Assembly (NCBI RefSeq): GCF_947494015.1
Contig: NZ_CANLTL010000006.1
Span: 124,001 to 188,000, forward strand
Origin: an uncultured Cellulomonas sp.
GTDB taxonomy: Bacteria; Actinomycetota; Actinomycetes; Actinomycetales; Cellulomonadaceae
Length of the DNA: 64,000 nucleotides
Direction of reading: 5' to 3'
The notes below the pieces were generated by a model. The model saw only the letters and a program-made list of their open reading frames with translations, was not told the DNA's origin and made no database searches. The position numbers and the translations under genes were made by a program. Positions within the stretch are counted from its first letter, which is position 1, and each line of letters starts with the position of its first letter. Shown here piece by piece: positions 28,092 to 37,913 of this stretch.

Positions 28092-29429
28092 GTGACCATC
28101 GCCCTGAGCTACGCCGCCCGGTCCGACGTGGGGCTGGTGCGCGCCAACAACCAGGACTCCGCGTACGCCGGCCCGCACCTGCTCGTCGTCGCCGACGGCA
28201 TGGGTGGGCACGCGGGCGGTGACGTCGCGTCGTCGGTCGCGGTCGCCACCCTCGCGCCGCTGGACGACGAGGCGCACGGGCCGGACGACGCGCTGGCCGA
28301 GCTCGACCGGGCGCTGCACGCCGCCCAGGACGAGCTGCTCGCCTGCGCCGACGCCGACCCGCAGCTCGCGGGGCTGGGGACGACCGTGACCGCGCTGCTG
28401 CGGTCCGGCAGCAAGCTCGCGATGGCGCACATCGGCGACTCCCGGGCGTACCTGCTGCGCGACGGCGAGCTGACCCAGGTCACCACGGACCACACCTTCG
28501 TCCAGCACCTGGTGAGCACCGGCAAGATCACCGCCGAGGAGGCCGAGACCCACCCGCAGCGCTCGGTGGTCATGCGGGTGCTCGGCGACTTCGACATGGA
28601 GATCGTCCCGGACCTGTCGGTCCGCGAGGCCCGCGCCGGCGACCGCTGGCTGCTGTGCTCGGACGGCCTGTCCGGCGTGGTCAGCGCGGACACGCTCGCC
28701 GAGACGCTGCGGGCCGTGCCGGACGTCGGCGCGTGCGCCGACCGCCTCGTGCAGCTCGCGCTGCGGGGCGGCGGGCCGGACAACGTCACGGTGATCGTGG
28801 CCGACGTCGTCGACCTGGACACGCTGCCCGACGGCGCCGCACCGGTCACCGCCGCGGACGTCGTCGGCTCCGCGGCCATCTCCCGCTCCCGACCGACGGC
28901 GGCTGCCGACGGTCCCGCGGCGCGTGCGGCCGGGCTCGGCGCCGGGGCGGCGGGCGCCACGGCGACCACCCCGGCAGCCGGTCGGGCCGGTGACCCCGAC
29001 GACGCCGACGACCTCGACGACCGCCCGGGACGCGGGCGCCGGCGGGTCGTGACCGCCCTCGTGGTGGTGGTCGTGCTCGCGGCGGTCGGCGTGGCGGGCG
29101 CGCTCGGCTACCGGTGGACGCAGGACCAGTACTACGTCGGCCTCGCCGACGACGACGTCGCGATCTACCGCGGCATCCCCCAGACGCTGGGCCCGGTCAC
29201 GCTCTCGGCGGTGGTGGAGCGCGGCGACCTGACGGTCGACGACCTGCCCGCCTACGTCCGCACACGCCTGGAGCAGACCATCCGGACCACCTCCCTGGAC
29301 GGCGCCCGCGACCTGGTCGCCGGGCTCGACACGGTGGAGGCCGACGACGGCGACGGTCCGCTGCCCGGGGCGACCACGGCACCCACGCCGCTGGTCACGC
29401 CGGACCCGACCCCCACGGCCGGTCCCTGA
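28092..29429 (+). CDS. pstP: PP2C-type serine/threonine phosphatase
   Basis: 445 residues. PPM catalytic domain at about 5-240 with the metal-binding motifs RANNQDS, VVADGMGGHAGG, AHIGDSRAYL, CSDGLSG and GGPDNVTVIV. A membrane helix at about 319-340 (VVTALVVVVVLAAVGVAGALG) carries an extracellular domain of about 105 residues. It reverses PknA/PknB phosphorylation. GTG 28,092 lies 14 bases after fhaB; the stop overlaps the rodA ATG by one base. Confidence 0.95.
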   Translation: MTIALSYAARSDVGLVRANNQDSAYAGPHLLVVADGMGGHAGGDVASSVAVATLAPLDDEAHGPDDALAELDRALHAAQDELLACADADPQLAGLGTTVTALLRSGSKLAMAHIGDSRAYLLRDGELTQVTTDHTFVQHLVSTGKITAEEAETHPQRSVVMRVLGDFDMEIVPDLSVREARAGDRWLLCSDGLSGVVSADTLAETLRAVPDVGACADRLVQLALRGGGPDNVTVIVADVVDLDTLPDGAAPVTAADVVGSAAISRSRPTAAADGPAARAAGLGAGAAGATATTPAAGRAGDPDDADDLDDRPGRGRRRVVTALVVVVVLAAVGVAGALGYRWTQDQYYVGLADDDVAIYRGIPQTLGPVTLSAVVERGDLTVDDLPAYVRTRLEQTIRTTSLDGARDLVAGLDTVEADDGDGPLPGATTAPTPLVTPDPTPTAGP

Positions 29430-30919
29430 TGGTGACGGTCGCCCCCCACCGCGTCCGCCCCCGCCGCGGGGTCGAGCTCGGGCTGCTCGTCCTCGCCCTC
29501 GCGCTGGCGGTCGGCGCCTACGCGCTGGTCGGCCTGAACGTGACCGGCGAGCTGCCGGGGAACATCGCCGGGTACGGCGCCGGCATGGCAGTGCTCGGGC
29601 TCGTCCTGCACGTCGTGCTGCGGCTGCGGGCGCCCTACGCCGACCCCGTCATCCTGCCGGCGACCATCGCGCTCAACGGCATCGGCCTGGCGATGATCTA
29701 CCGCATCGACCTCGCCTACGCCGCGCGGGACAACGTCACCGCGTTCGCGACCCGCCAGCTGGCGTGGACCGCGCTCGGCGTCCTGCTCGCCTCGGTCGTG
29801 CTCGTCGTCCTGCGCGACCACCGCACGCTGCGGCGCTACACCTACACCGCGATGGTGGTCGGGCTGGTGCTGGTGGTGCTGCCGCTCGTGCCGGGGCTGG
29901 GCACCACCATCAACGGGGCGCGGATCTGGGTGCGGCTGGGCGGGATGTCGCTGCAGCCGGCCGAGTTCGCCAAGATCGCCCTGGCGGTGTTCTTCGCCGG
30001 GTACCTCGTGACCCACCGGGAGACGCTGACCCTGGCCGGGCCGCGGATCGGCGGCCTGCACCTGCCGCGCGTGCGTGACCTGGGGCCGATCCTCGTGGTC
30101 TGGGCGTGCTCGCTCGCGGTGCTGGTGTTCGAGCGGGACCTGGGCACCTCGCTGCTGTTCTTCGGCCTGTTCGTCGCGATGCTGTACCTGGCCACCGAGC
30201 GCACGAGCTGGATCGCGCTCGGCATGCTGCTGTTCGGCGGTGGTGCGCTGCTGGCCGCCCAGGTGTTCCCGCACGTCGACGCGCGGTTCGACGCGTGGCT
30301 GCACGCGTTCGACGACGACGTGTTCAACCAGTCCCCCGGCGGGTCCGGGCAGCTCGTCCGCGGCCTGTACGGGATGGCCAACGGCGGCCTCTTCGGCACC
30401 GGCTGGGGTCAGGGACGGCCCGACCTGGTGCCGTTCGCGGAGTCCGACTTCATCGTCGCGTCGCTGGGTGAGGAGCTCGGCCTGACCGGGCTGCTCGCGC
30501 TGCTGGTCACCTACCTCGTGCTCGCCGAGCGCGGCATGCGGACCGCGATCGGCGTCCGGGACGGGTTCGGCAAGCTGCTGGCGGGCGGCGTCGCCTTCGT
30601 GGTGGCGTTCCAGTGCTTCGTCGTCGTCGGCGGGGTCACCCGGCTCATCCCGCTGACCGGCCTGACCATGCCGTTCCTCGCGTACGGCGGCTCCTCGCTG
30701 CTCGCGAACTGGGTCATCGTCGCGCTCATCCTGCGGATCTCCGACAGCGCGCGCCGCCCCGCGCCCGCCGCACCGGGGCGCCCGGGCAGCGACCGGCCGG
30801 ACCCCGGCCACGGTCCCGGTCCCGGTCCCGGCGACGGCTACGGTCGCGACCCCGGCCACCCGGGCACCGACCACCAGGACACCGAGATCCTCACCGGGCT
30901 GAAGGAGGCGCGCGGATGA
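29429..30919 (+). CDS. rodA: SEDS peptidoglycan glycosyltransferase (FtsW/RodA family)
   Basis: 496 residues with about ten to twelve membrane helices. SEDS signatures include GINGARIWVRLG-type (TTINGARIWVRLGGMSLQPAEFAKIALAVF in two stretches), LVFERDLGTSLLFFGLF with the catalytic-Asp region, VRGLYGMANGGLFGTGWGQG, ESDFIVASLGEELGL and the final PFLAYGGSSLLANW. It polymerises lipid II together with the class B PBP encoded next. The C-terminal tail (about 450-496) is a Gly/Pro/Asp repeat. ATG 29,429 shares a base with the pstP stop. Confidence 0.95.
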   Translation: MVTVAPHRVRPRRGVELGLLVLALALAVGAYALVGLNVTGELPGNIAGYGAGMAVLGLVLHVVLRLRAPYADPVILPATIALNGIGLAMIYRIDLAYAARDNVTAFATRQLAWTALGVLLASVVLVVLRDHRTLRRYTYTAMVVGLVLVVLPLVPGLGTTINGARIWVRLGGMSLQPAEFAKIALAVFFAGYLVTHRETLTLAGPRIGGLHLPRVRDLGPILVVWACSLAVLVFERDLGTSLLFFGLFVAMLYLATERTSWIALGMLLFGGGALLAAQVFPHVDARFDAWLHAFDDDVFNQSPGGSGQLVRGLYGMANGGLFGTGWGQGRPDLVPFAESDFIVASLGEELGLTGLLALLVTYLVLAERGMRTAIGVRDGFGKLLAGGVAFVVAFQCFVVVGGVTRLIPLTGLTMPFLAYGGSSLLANWVIVALILRISDSARRPAPAAPGRPGSDRPDPGHGPGPGPGDGYGRDPGHPGTDHQDTEILTGLKEARG

Positions 30920-32367
30920 ACACCCCCGTGCGCCGCATCGCCGTCGTCGTCATCGCGATGTTCCTCGCGCTGATGGGCGCCGCGACCTGGGTCCAGTACG
31001 TGCAGGCGGCCCAGCTCAACGCCGACCCGCGCAACGTGCGCACGCTGTACCGCGAGTACGACAACTTCCGCGGCCCCGTCGTCGTCGGCGGGGAGCCGGT
31101 CGCGTCCTCGACCCCGGTGGACGACCCGTTCGGGTTCCAGCGCAGCTACGCCCAGGGGCCGCTCTACGCGCACGCCACCGGGTTCTACTCCGTCGTGTTC
31201 GGCCGCACGGGCATCGAGCGGGCCGCGAACGAGCTGCTCACCGGAAGTGCGGACTCGCTGTTCTGGTCCCGCATCGAGGACCTCGTCACCGGGCGCCAGC
31301 CGCAGGGGTCCTCGGTGGAGCTGACCATCGACCCGGCCGTGCAGCAGGCCGCGGCCGCTGCGCTCGGCTCGCAGCGGGGCGCCGTGGTCGCGCTGGACCC
31401 GCGGACCGGCGCGGTGCTGGCGATGGTGTCCTCGCCGACGTACGACCCGAACGTGCTGGCCGGGCACGACACCACGGCCGTCAACGAGGCGTACCGGGCC
31501 CTGGACGCCGACCCCGCCGAGCCGCTCGTCAACCGCGCGATCGCCGGCGACACCTATCCGCCCGGCTCGACGTTCAAGCTGGTCGACGCCGCCGCGGCGC
31601 TCGAGGCCGGGCTCACGCCGGACAGCGAGCTGGCGGCCCCCGACGTCCTGCCGCTGCCCGGCTCGAGCGCGACCATCGGCAACTTCGGCGGGGCGTCCTG
31701 CGGTCCGGGCGGCACCGTGACGATGCGCGAGGCGCTGCGCACGTCGTGCAACACCGCCTTCGCCCAGCTCGGGCTCGACCTCGGCGCCGACGCGCTGCGT
31801 GAGCAGGCGCAGCGGTTCGGGTTCGGTGCGCCGCTGTCCATCCCGCTGACCGTGGTGCCGAGCCGGTTCCCCGAGGACCCGGACGCCCCGCAGACCGCGC
31901 TGTCGGCCATCGGTCAGTACGACGTACGGGCCACGCCGCTGCAGATGGCGATGGTCTCGGCCGCGATCGCCAACGGCGGCGAGCAGATGGAGCCGTACCT
32001 GATCAGCACCGTGCGCAGCGCGGACCTCGAGGTCGTCGAGGAGGCCTCGCCGGACGTGCTGCGCACATCGATGTCGCAGGCCACCGCGCAGGCGCTGGCG
32101 GAGATGATGGTCGGCGTCGTGGAGAGCGGCACCGGCACCGCCGCCCAGGTCCCCGGCGTGCGGGTCGCCGGCAAGACCGGGACCGCCCAGACCACCGACG
32201 ACGCCGCTCCGCACGCCTGGTTCACCGGGTTCGCTCCCGCCGACGACCCGCAGGTCGCCGTCGCCGTCATCGTCGAGAACGGCGGTGACGCGGGCAACGA
32301 GGCCACCGGTGGCCGGGTCGCCGCGCCCATCGCCCGCGCCGTGTTCGAGGCGGTGCTCGCCCGGTGA
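30916..32367 (+). CDS. pbpA: Class B penicillin-binding protein PbpA (transpeptidase)
   Basis: 483 residues. A single N-terminal membrane anchor (8-25) and the transpeptidase domain with S218-TFK (SxxK), S277-CN (SxN) and K420-TGT. It cross-links peptidoglycan in the periplasm and partners the preceding SEDS protein. AAGGAGG lies before ATG 30,916, which overlaps the rodA stop (ATGA). The pedestal is short, as for mycobacterial PbpA. Confidence 0.95.
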   Translation: MNTPVRRIAVVVIAMFLALMGAATWVQYVQAAQLNADPRNVRTLYREYDNFRGPVVVGGEPVASSTPVDDPFGFQRSYAQGPLYAHATGFYSVVFGRTGIERAANELLTGSADSLFWSRIEDLVTGRQPQGSSVELTIDPAVQQAAAAALGSQRGAVVALDPRTGAVLAMVSSPTYDPNVLAGHDTTAVNEAYRALDADPAEPLVNRAIAGDTYPPGSTFKLVDAAAALEAGLTPDSELAAPDVLPLPGSSATIGNFGGASCGPGGTVTMREALRTSCNTAFAQLGLDLGADALREQAQRFGFGAPLSIPLTVVPSRFPEDPDAPQTALSAIGQYDVRATPLQMAMVSAAIANGGEQMEPYLISTVRSADLEVVEEASPDVLRTSMSQATAQALAEMMVGVVESGTGTAAQVPGVRVAGKTGTAQTTDDAAPHAWFTGFAPADDPQVAVAVIVENGGDAGNEATGGRVAAPIARAVFEAVLAR

Positions 32368-34088
32368 GGCCGGCCGAGGGGACCGCTCTCGGCGGCCGCT
32401 ACCGCCTGGACCGGCAGATCGCCGTCGGCGGGATGGGGGAGGTGTGGGTCGCGCACGACCTGTCGCTGCGCCGGTCGGTCGCGGTCAAGGTGCTGCGCGA
32501 CGAGTTCGCCGGCGACCCGGGATTCCTCGAGCGGTTCCGCACCGAGGCGCGCAACGCCGCCTCCCTGACGCACCCCAACATCGCGGCGACGTACGACTAC
32601 GGCGAGCAGTCCGGCTCGAGCTACCTCGTCATGGAGCTGGTCGACGGCGAGCCGTTGAGCGACCTGCTGGAGCGCCAGCCGGTGCTGCCCGAGGCGCGGC
32701 TGCTGCCCGTGCTCGCGCAGACCGCCCGGGCGCTCGACGCCGCCCACGCGGCCGGCGTCGTGCACCGGGACGTCAAGCCGGGCAACATCCTGCTCGGGCC
32801 GGGCGGCCGCGTGAAGATCACCGACTTCGGGGTCTCCACCGCACCGGACCAGGCGCCGATGACCGCGACCGGGATGGTCATGGGCACCGCGCAGTACCTC
32901 TCCCCCGAGCAGGCGGTCGGTCGCCCGGCGACGGCGCTGTCCGACCTGTACTCGCTGGGGATCGTGGCGTACGAGGCGCTGGCCGGCAAGCGCCCGTTCA
33001 CCGGTCCCACGGCGGTCGACATCGCCGTCGCGCACGTCAACGACCCCGTCCCCCCGCTGCCCCCGCACGTGAGCCGCCCCGTGGCCGACGTCGTGATGCG
33101 GCTGCTGGCGAAGGAGCCGTCCGACCGGCCCCCGTCGGCCGCCGCGCTGGCGCGCACGCTGGACGGCATGGTGGGTCACACCCCGCCGGACGGCGTCCGG
33201 CTGGCCGACGGCGAGCCGGCACCGTCGGGCACCGGGGCGTCGGACCGGTCCGCGTCGGTCGCGCCGGTGCCGCCCGCTGCGTGGTCCGCCTCCCCCGGGT
33301 CCGGTGGCGCGGGGGCGTCCCCGGTGGGCCGGTCGTCCGGCGCCCGGGTGGGTGCGTCGACCGGCGCCTCGACCGGCTCGCCGTCGGACCCCTCGTCCGG
33401 CACGTCCAGGCACACCCCGGGCGCGCCGCCGCCGTCCTACCCGCCGCGCCGCGCCCTGCGCGACCCGCGCACCGGGGCGACCGGGACCGGGCAGGCCGCT
33501 GCGCCGGACGGGCGCACGGACGCCCGCCATGCTGTGGGGTCGGCGTCGGCGACCGACCGTGCCACCGGCGGACGAGCGCCGTCGGGGCGGGTACCGGCCG
33601 GCCGCCCGCCGGGGCGTCCGCCCACGCCAGCCCCCGGCGTGCCGGCGGCCGGCCCCCCCGGCACCGGCCGGTCGACCCGGTCCTCGACGCGCCCGACGGC
33701 GACGGGCGCCCGGCCGCGGACCGGCTCCTCGACCGGCGACCCGCGCCCCGAGGACCACGGTGCGACGCGCCCCCGGGCCGGCAGCCGGACCGACACGATG
33801 GCGACGCCGACCCGCACCTCCACCACCACGGGCCGCCGGTTCGGCAGGTTCGGCCGGTGGAGCTGGCCGCTGATCGGCTTGCTCGTCCTCCTGGTCGCGC
33901 TGCTCGGCGCGGCCCTGGCCGATACCGTGGGCGGCTCCGGCCCCGACGGCGCGGGCGCCGCCGGGCCCGCGCACACGCTCGCGGAGGTGCCCGCACCGGG
34001 CTCCCGCGGTGGCGATGGGATGATCGACGCAGGCGCGCGCCCGGGGGACCAGGCGCCGCGCACCCTCTCGACAGACAAGGACGCGTAG
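32364..34088 (+). CDS. pknA: Serine/threonine protein kinase PknA
   Basis: 574 residues. Kinase domain 10-270: glycine loop AVGGMGEVW, K42, HRDVKPGN with D136, DFG D154, activation-loop T167/T169, GTAQYLSPEQ. A Pro/Thr/Ser/Gly-rich juxtamembrane linker of more than 220 residues (275-495) is unusually long. One membrane helix at about 503-525 and a short outer tail follow, without PASTA domains. GTG 32,364 overlaps the pbpA stop (GTGA). Targets in relatives include division and peptidoglycan proteins. Confidence 0.95.
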   Translation: MRPAEGTALGGRYRLDRQIAVGGMGEVWVAHDLSLRRSVAVKVLRDEFAGDPGFLERFRTEARNAASLTHPNIAATYDYGEQSGSSYLVMELVDGEPLSDLLERQPVLPEARLLPVLAQTARALDAAHAAGVVHRDVKPGNILLGPGGRVKITDFGVSTAPDQAPMTATGMVMGTAQYLSPEQAVGRPATALSDLYSLGIVAYEALAGKRPFTGPTAVDIAVAHVNDPVPPLPPHVSRPVADVVMRLLAKEPSDRPPSAAALARTLDGMVGHTPPDGVRLADGEPAPSGTGASDRSASVAPVPPAAWSASPGSGGAGASPVGRSSGARVGASTGASTGSPSDPSSGTSRHTPGAPPPSYPPRRALRDPRTGATGTGQAAAPDGRTDARHAVGSASATDRATGGRAPSGRVPAGRPPGRPPTPAPGVPAAGPPGTGRSTRSSTRPTATGARPRTGSSTGDPRPEDHGATRPRAGSRTDTMATPTRTSTTTGRRFGRFGRWSWPLIGLLVLLVALLGAALADTVGGSGPDGAGAAGPAHTLAEVPAPGSRGGDGMIDAGARPGDQAPRTLSTDKDA

Positions 34089-36220
34089 TGGTCGACGACG
34101 CACCCCGGATCCTCGCCAACCGGTACGAGGTCGGTGAGCTCATCGGCCGTGGTGGCATGGCCGAGGTCCACATCGGCCATGACACCCGGCTCGGGCGCAC
34201 CGTTGCGATCAAGATCCTGCGGTCCGACCTCGCCCGCGACCCGTCGTTCCAGGCGCGCTTCCGGCGCGAGGCGCAGGCCGCCGCTTCCCTGAACCACCCC
34301 GCGATCGTCGCCGTCTACGACACCGGCGAGGACGTCATCACCGCGCCGACGGGCGCGGTCGCGCACGTGCCGTTCATCGTCATGGAGTACGTCGAGGGGC
34401 ACACCGTCCGCGACATCCTGCGCGACGGCCAGGCGGTGCCCATCGAGGAGGCCGTCGAGATCACCGCCGGCGTGCTGTCGGCGCTGGAGTACTCCCACCA
34501 CGCGGGCATCGTGCACCGCGACATTAAGCCCGCCAACGTCATGCTGACCCCGACCGGCGCCGTCAAGGTGATGGACTTCGGCATCGCCCGGGCCCTGGCG
34601 GACTCCGCGGCGACGATGACGCAGACGCAGGCCGTCATCGGCACCGCGCAGTACCTGTCCCCCGAGCAGGCCCGCGGGGAGAGCGTGGACGCGCGCAGCG
34701 ACCTGTACTCGACCGGGTGCCTGCTCTTCGAGCTGCTCACCGGACGCCCGCCGTTCACCGGCGACTCACCGGTCGCGGTCGCGTACCAGCACGTCCGCGA
34801 ACCCGCCCCGGCCCCGAGCACCCTCGCGTCCGACGTCCCGGAGTCGCTGGACCGGATCACGCTCAAGGCGCTGGCCAAGGAGCGCGACTCGCGCTACAGC
34901 ACCGCGGCGGAGTTCCGGTCGGACCTGGAGTCCGCCGCCCGCGGCGGCCAGGTCGCGGCGCCCGCACTCGGGGTCCTCGCCGCGACGGCGGCCGCCGAGG
35001 CCGCGGCGGCGCCGGCCACCGAGATCCTGTCCCCGCTCGGACCCACGACGCAGGTCATGCCGGCCGGCGGCGGCTGGCCGCCCACCGCCGCCACCCCGGT
35101 GGCCGCCGTGCCCGCCACGTCGTCCTCCGCACCGGCCGCCACCCGCCAGGACCCGCCGCGCCGGCGGGGACTGATCTGGGCCCTCGTGCTGATCGGCGTC
35201 GCGGCGATCGCGGCGATCATCGCCCTCGCGGTGCTCAACGAGCGCGAGACGGGCGTCGACACCGTCGCGGTGCCGGACCTCGTCGACGCGACGCAGGAGG
35301 CCGCCCAGCAGCAGCTCACCGAGCTCGGGCTGGTGATGGAACGGGTCGAGGAACCCAGCGAGGAGGTCGACCCGGGCATCGTCCTGAGCACAGACCCGGG
35401 CGCCGGGGAGCAGGTCGACGTCGGCTCCGCCGTGCGCGTCACCGTCGCCGCCGAGCCCGACGCGGTCGCCGTGCCCGACGTCGCCGGCCTCACCCAGGAG
35501 CAGGCCTCGGCCGAGCTGCGCGACGCGGGCTTCGAGGTCGGCAGCGTGGAGTTCGTCAACGCCGCACGGGTGGACCGCAACGAGGTGACCGAGACCGATC
35601 CGGCGGCCGGCACGATGCTCGCGCCGAATACCCCGGTCAAGCTCTTCGTCGCCTCGGGCCAGGTCGACCTGCCCGACCTGGTCGGCATGTCGCGCGCCGA
35701 CGCGCTGGCGACGCTCGACGAGCTCGGGCTGAGCTCGACCATCACCGAGGAGGAGAGCGACGCGGCTCCGGACTCGGTCATCGCGCAGGGCCGCAGCCCG
35801 GGTCAGGTGCCGCAGGCGACCAACGTCGCGCTGACCATCGCCGTCGCCCCGACCACCGCCACCATCCCGTCGGACCTGGTGGGCCAGACGTACGAGGCCG
35901 CCGCCGCCCGCCTGACCGAGCTGGGCCTGGTGCCCGTGCGGGAGGACGTGGAGAGCGACGAGCCGGCCGGCCAGGTCATCTCGACCAACCCCAACCGCGC
36001 CACCACCGTCCAGGTGGGCTCGGAGGTGACCCTCAACGTGTCGGCCGGGAGCGACGGCGGGGACACCAACGCGGGCGCCGCCGACGAGGAGCCGGCGGTC
36101 GAGCCGGTCGCGGCCGGGCCGGGCGCCGCGGCCGGTGACGGCAACGGCGACGCGAAGGGCAACGGCAACGGCGGCTCGAACGCGGGCGGCAACGGGAACG
36201 GCCGGGGCCGCAACGGCTGA
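34088..36220 (+). CDS. pknB: Serine/threonine protein kinase PknB with four PASTA domains
   Basis: 710 residues. Kinase domain 10-275 with GRGGMAEVH, K42, HRDIKPAN (D145), DFG (D163) and activation-loop T178/T180 equivalent to the autophosphorylation pair of mycobacterial PknB. Membrane helix about 361-384. Four PASTA repeats follow (about 390-655; each begins VPDLV-, VPDVAG-, LPDLVG- or IPSDLVG-type) and sense muropeptide or lipid II outside the cell. The tail of about 40 residues is Gly/Asn-rich. GTG 34,088 shares one base with the pknA stop. Last gene of the operon, converging on trpG. Confidence 0.96.
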   Translation: MVDDAPRILANRYEVGELIGRGGMAEVHIGHDTRLGRTVAIKILRSDLARDPSFQARFRREAQAAASLNHPAIVAVYDTGEDVITAPTGAVAHVPFIVMEYVEGHTVRDILRDGQAVPIEEAVEITAGVLSALEYSHHAGIVHRDIKPANVMLTPTGAVKVMDFGIARALADSAATMTQTQAVIGTAQYLSPEQARGESVDARSDLYSTGCLLFELLTGRPPFTGDSPVAVAYQHVREPAPAPSTLASDVPESLDRITLKALAKERDSRYSTAAEFRSDLESAARGGQVAAPALGVLAATAAAEAAAAPATEILSPLGPTTQVMPAGGGWPPTAATPVAAVPATSSSAPAATRQDPPRRRGLIWALVLIGVAAIAAIIALAVLNERETGVDTVAVPDLVDATQEAAQQQLTELGLVMERVEEPSEEVDPGIVLSTDPGAGEQVDVGSAVRVTVAAEPDAVAVPDVAGLTQEQASAELRDAGFEVGSVEFVNAARVDRNEVTETDPAAGTMLAPNTPVKLFVASGQVDLPDLVGMSRADALATLDELGLSSTITEEESDAAPDSVIAQGRSPGQVPQATNVALTIAVAPTTATIPSDLVGQTYEAAAARLTELGLVPVREDVESDEPAGQVISTNPNRATTVQVGSEVTLNVSAGSDGGDTNAGAADEEPAVEPVAAGPGAAAGDGNGDAKGNGNGGSNAGGNGNGRGRNG

Positions 36221-36313
36221 CACGCCGGTCGGCCGCGACGCCACCGCCGGCACCCGCGGGGGGTCCCGGCACCGACGTCCGGGCGCGACGTCCCCGTCAG
36301 GCGGGCGTGCGCG

Positions 36314-36940
36314 TCACGCGCGCACGAGCGGGTGCAGGCCCTGCGACCGGTCGACGGCGCCCTCGTCGCCGCAGATCTCCAGCCAGTTGGCGAGCAGGCG
36401 GTGCCCGCCCTCGGTGAGGACCGACTCGGGGTGGAACTGCACGCCGTGCAGCGGGAGCGTGCGGTGCTGCAACCCCATGATGATGCCGTTCGCAGTGCTC
36501 GCGGTGATCTCGAGGTCGGCGTCGACCGTGCCGTCGACCACGGCGAGCGAGTGGTAGCGCGTCGCCGTGAACGGCGTCGGCAGCCCCGCGAGGACACCCT
36601 CACCGTGGTGCTCCACGAGGCTCGTCTTGCCGTGCATCAGCTCGGCCGCGTGGGTGACCGTGCCGCCGAACACCTCGCCGAGCGCCTGGTGGCCCAGGCA
36701 CACCCCGAGCATCGGCGTGCCCTGCTCGGCGCAGTCCCGGATGACGTCCATGCTCGCGCCGGCGTCGGCCGGGGTGCCCGGACCGGGCGACACGAGCACG
36801 CCGTCGTACCGGGCACGCTCGGCGGCCGACGGCACCGCGTCGTTGCGCACCACGACGGTCTCGGCCCCCAGCTGCCCCAGGTACCCGACGATCGTGTAGA
36901 CGAACGAGTCGTAGTTGTCGATGACCAGGATGCGGGTCAC
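36314..36940 (-). CDS. trpG: Glutamine amidotransferase, anthranilate/aminodeoxychorismate synthase component II
   Basis: 208 residues, class I GATase. Catalytic C81 in LGVCLGHQALGEVFGG, His/Glu in GVQFHPESVL, and the N-terminal ILVIDNYDSFVYT. It supplies ammonia for anthranilate or 4-amino-4-deoxychorismate synthesis; no TrpE/PabB partner is nearby, so it could serve both. The conserved position beside pknB matches actinobacteria in which this gene is called trpG or pabA. GTG 36,940 overlaps the stop of the small upstream gene. Confidence 0.93.
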   Translation of the reverse strand: MTRILVIDNYDSFVYTIVGYLGQLGAETVVVRNDAVPSAAERARYDGVLVSPGPGTPADAGASMDVIRDCAEQGTPMLGVCLGHQALGEVFGGTVTHAAELMHGKTSLVEHHGEGVLAGLPTPFTATRYHSLAVVDGTVDADLEITASTANGIIMGLQHRTLPLHGVQFHPESVLTEGGHRLLANWLEICGDEGAVDRSQGLHPLVRA

Positions 36941-37104
36941 TGCTCTTCCCCCACGGTGGTGTCGTTGAACGGCATGAGCGGCGCGATCGCCGGGTAGACC
37001 GTCGTGAAGCACAGGACCGCGACGCCCACCGCCGCGGCGAGAGCGAGGACCGCCCGGAACCACGTCGGGCCCGGCAGGTGCCGCCAGAGCCATCCGTACA
37101 TCAT
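36937..37104 (-). CDS. Small single-pass membrane protein between sortase and trpG
   Basis: 55 residues, MMYGWLWRHLPGPTWFRAVL at the start, then one hydrophobic helix (about 18-40) and an acidic end. ATG 37,104 overlaps the sortase stop (ATGA) and its own stop overlaps trpG (GTGA), so it is translated within the chain. Similar short membrane proteins occur at this place in related genomes. Function unknown. Confidence 0.85.
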   Translation of the reverse strand: MMYGWLWRHLPGPTWFRAVLALAAAVGVAVLCFTTVYPAIAPLMPFNDTTVGEEQ

Positions 37105-37913
37105 GCGCCCCCGTCCTGGGCCGGCACCGTCGGGTCCGCCTGCGTCAGCTCGGCCGGCGCCGGCCCGGACGCCGGCGCCCAGTAGTCCAGCTCGCCGTGC
37201 ACGATGTAGCGCTCCCGCGCCGAGAACATCGGGTGGCACGTGGTGAGTGTGATCAGGCGCCGGGTCGGGTCGGCCGTCGGGTCGGCCGGCTCCGGCGCGA
37301 TCACGTCCACGTTCGACGGCGTGACGATCTCGTGGTCCGTCACGCGGTAGACGTACCAGGCGTCGGCCGTGCGCACGACGACGGGGTCGCCGACGACGAG
37401 CTCGGCGATCCGGTGGAAGGGCTTGCCGTACGTGGTGCGGTGCGCCGCGACGGCGAAGTTGCCGACCGCCCCCGGCATCGCCGTCCCGGGGTAGTGCCCG
37501 ATGCCGAGCGGGTCCAGCACGGTGGCGCGGTCCACGCCCTGGCTGACCGGCCGCTCCGGCTCGCCGTCCCACCGCGGGACGATCATGGTCGCGAACGTGG
37601 ACCCGTGGCCCGGTTCGGCCGGGACCGGCGGCTCGCCCCCGGCGGGGACGGCGACCGCGAGCTCGGCCGGGCCGGCCGCGACGGGCGCGATCGGCTCGAC
37701 CCAGTCCAGCTCCTCGACGAGCTCGGCCTGGGCACGGTCGCCCTCGACGTCCGTCCACCAGAGCTGCCAGACGACGAAGCCGCCGAGCAGCACGCCCGCG
37801 GTGATCATGAGCTCGCCGAGGACGCCGACGACGCCGAGCAGCACGCGGCGCCCCCGGCCGCGGCGAGGCGCGGCGACGGTGGCCCCGCGGGACCGTTGCG
37901 CGACGGCGGTCAC
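37101..37913 (-). CDS. Class E sortase
   Basis: 270 residues. N-terminal membrane anchor (about 24-50) and an extracellular sortase domain with catalytic H158 (AVAAHRTTYG), C226 (TLTTCHPMF) and R235 (RERYIVHG). Class E enzymes of high-GC Gram-positives attach proteins, usually with LAXTG signals, to the cell wall. No substrate gene with such a motif is adjacent; the GH43 enzyme nearby uses SLH repeats instead. GTG 37,913 overlaps the DUF881 stop. Confidence 0.92.
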   Translation of the reverse strand: MTAVAQRSRGATVAAPRRGRGRRVLLGVVGVLGELMITAGVLLGGFVVWQLWWTDVEGDRAQAELVEELDWVEPIAPVAAGPAELAVAVPAGGEPPVPAEPGHGSTFATMIVPRWDGEPERPVSQGVDRATVLDPLGIGHYPGTAMPGAVGNFAVAAHRTTYGKPFHRIAELVVGDPVVVRTADAWYVYRVTDHEIVTPSNVDVIAPEPADPTADPTRRLITLTTCHPMFSARERYIVHGELDYWAPASGPAPAELTQADPTVPAQDGGA

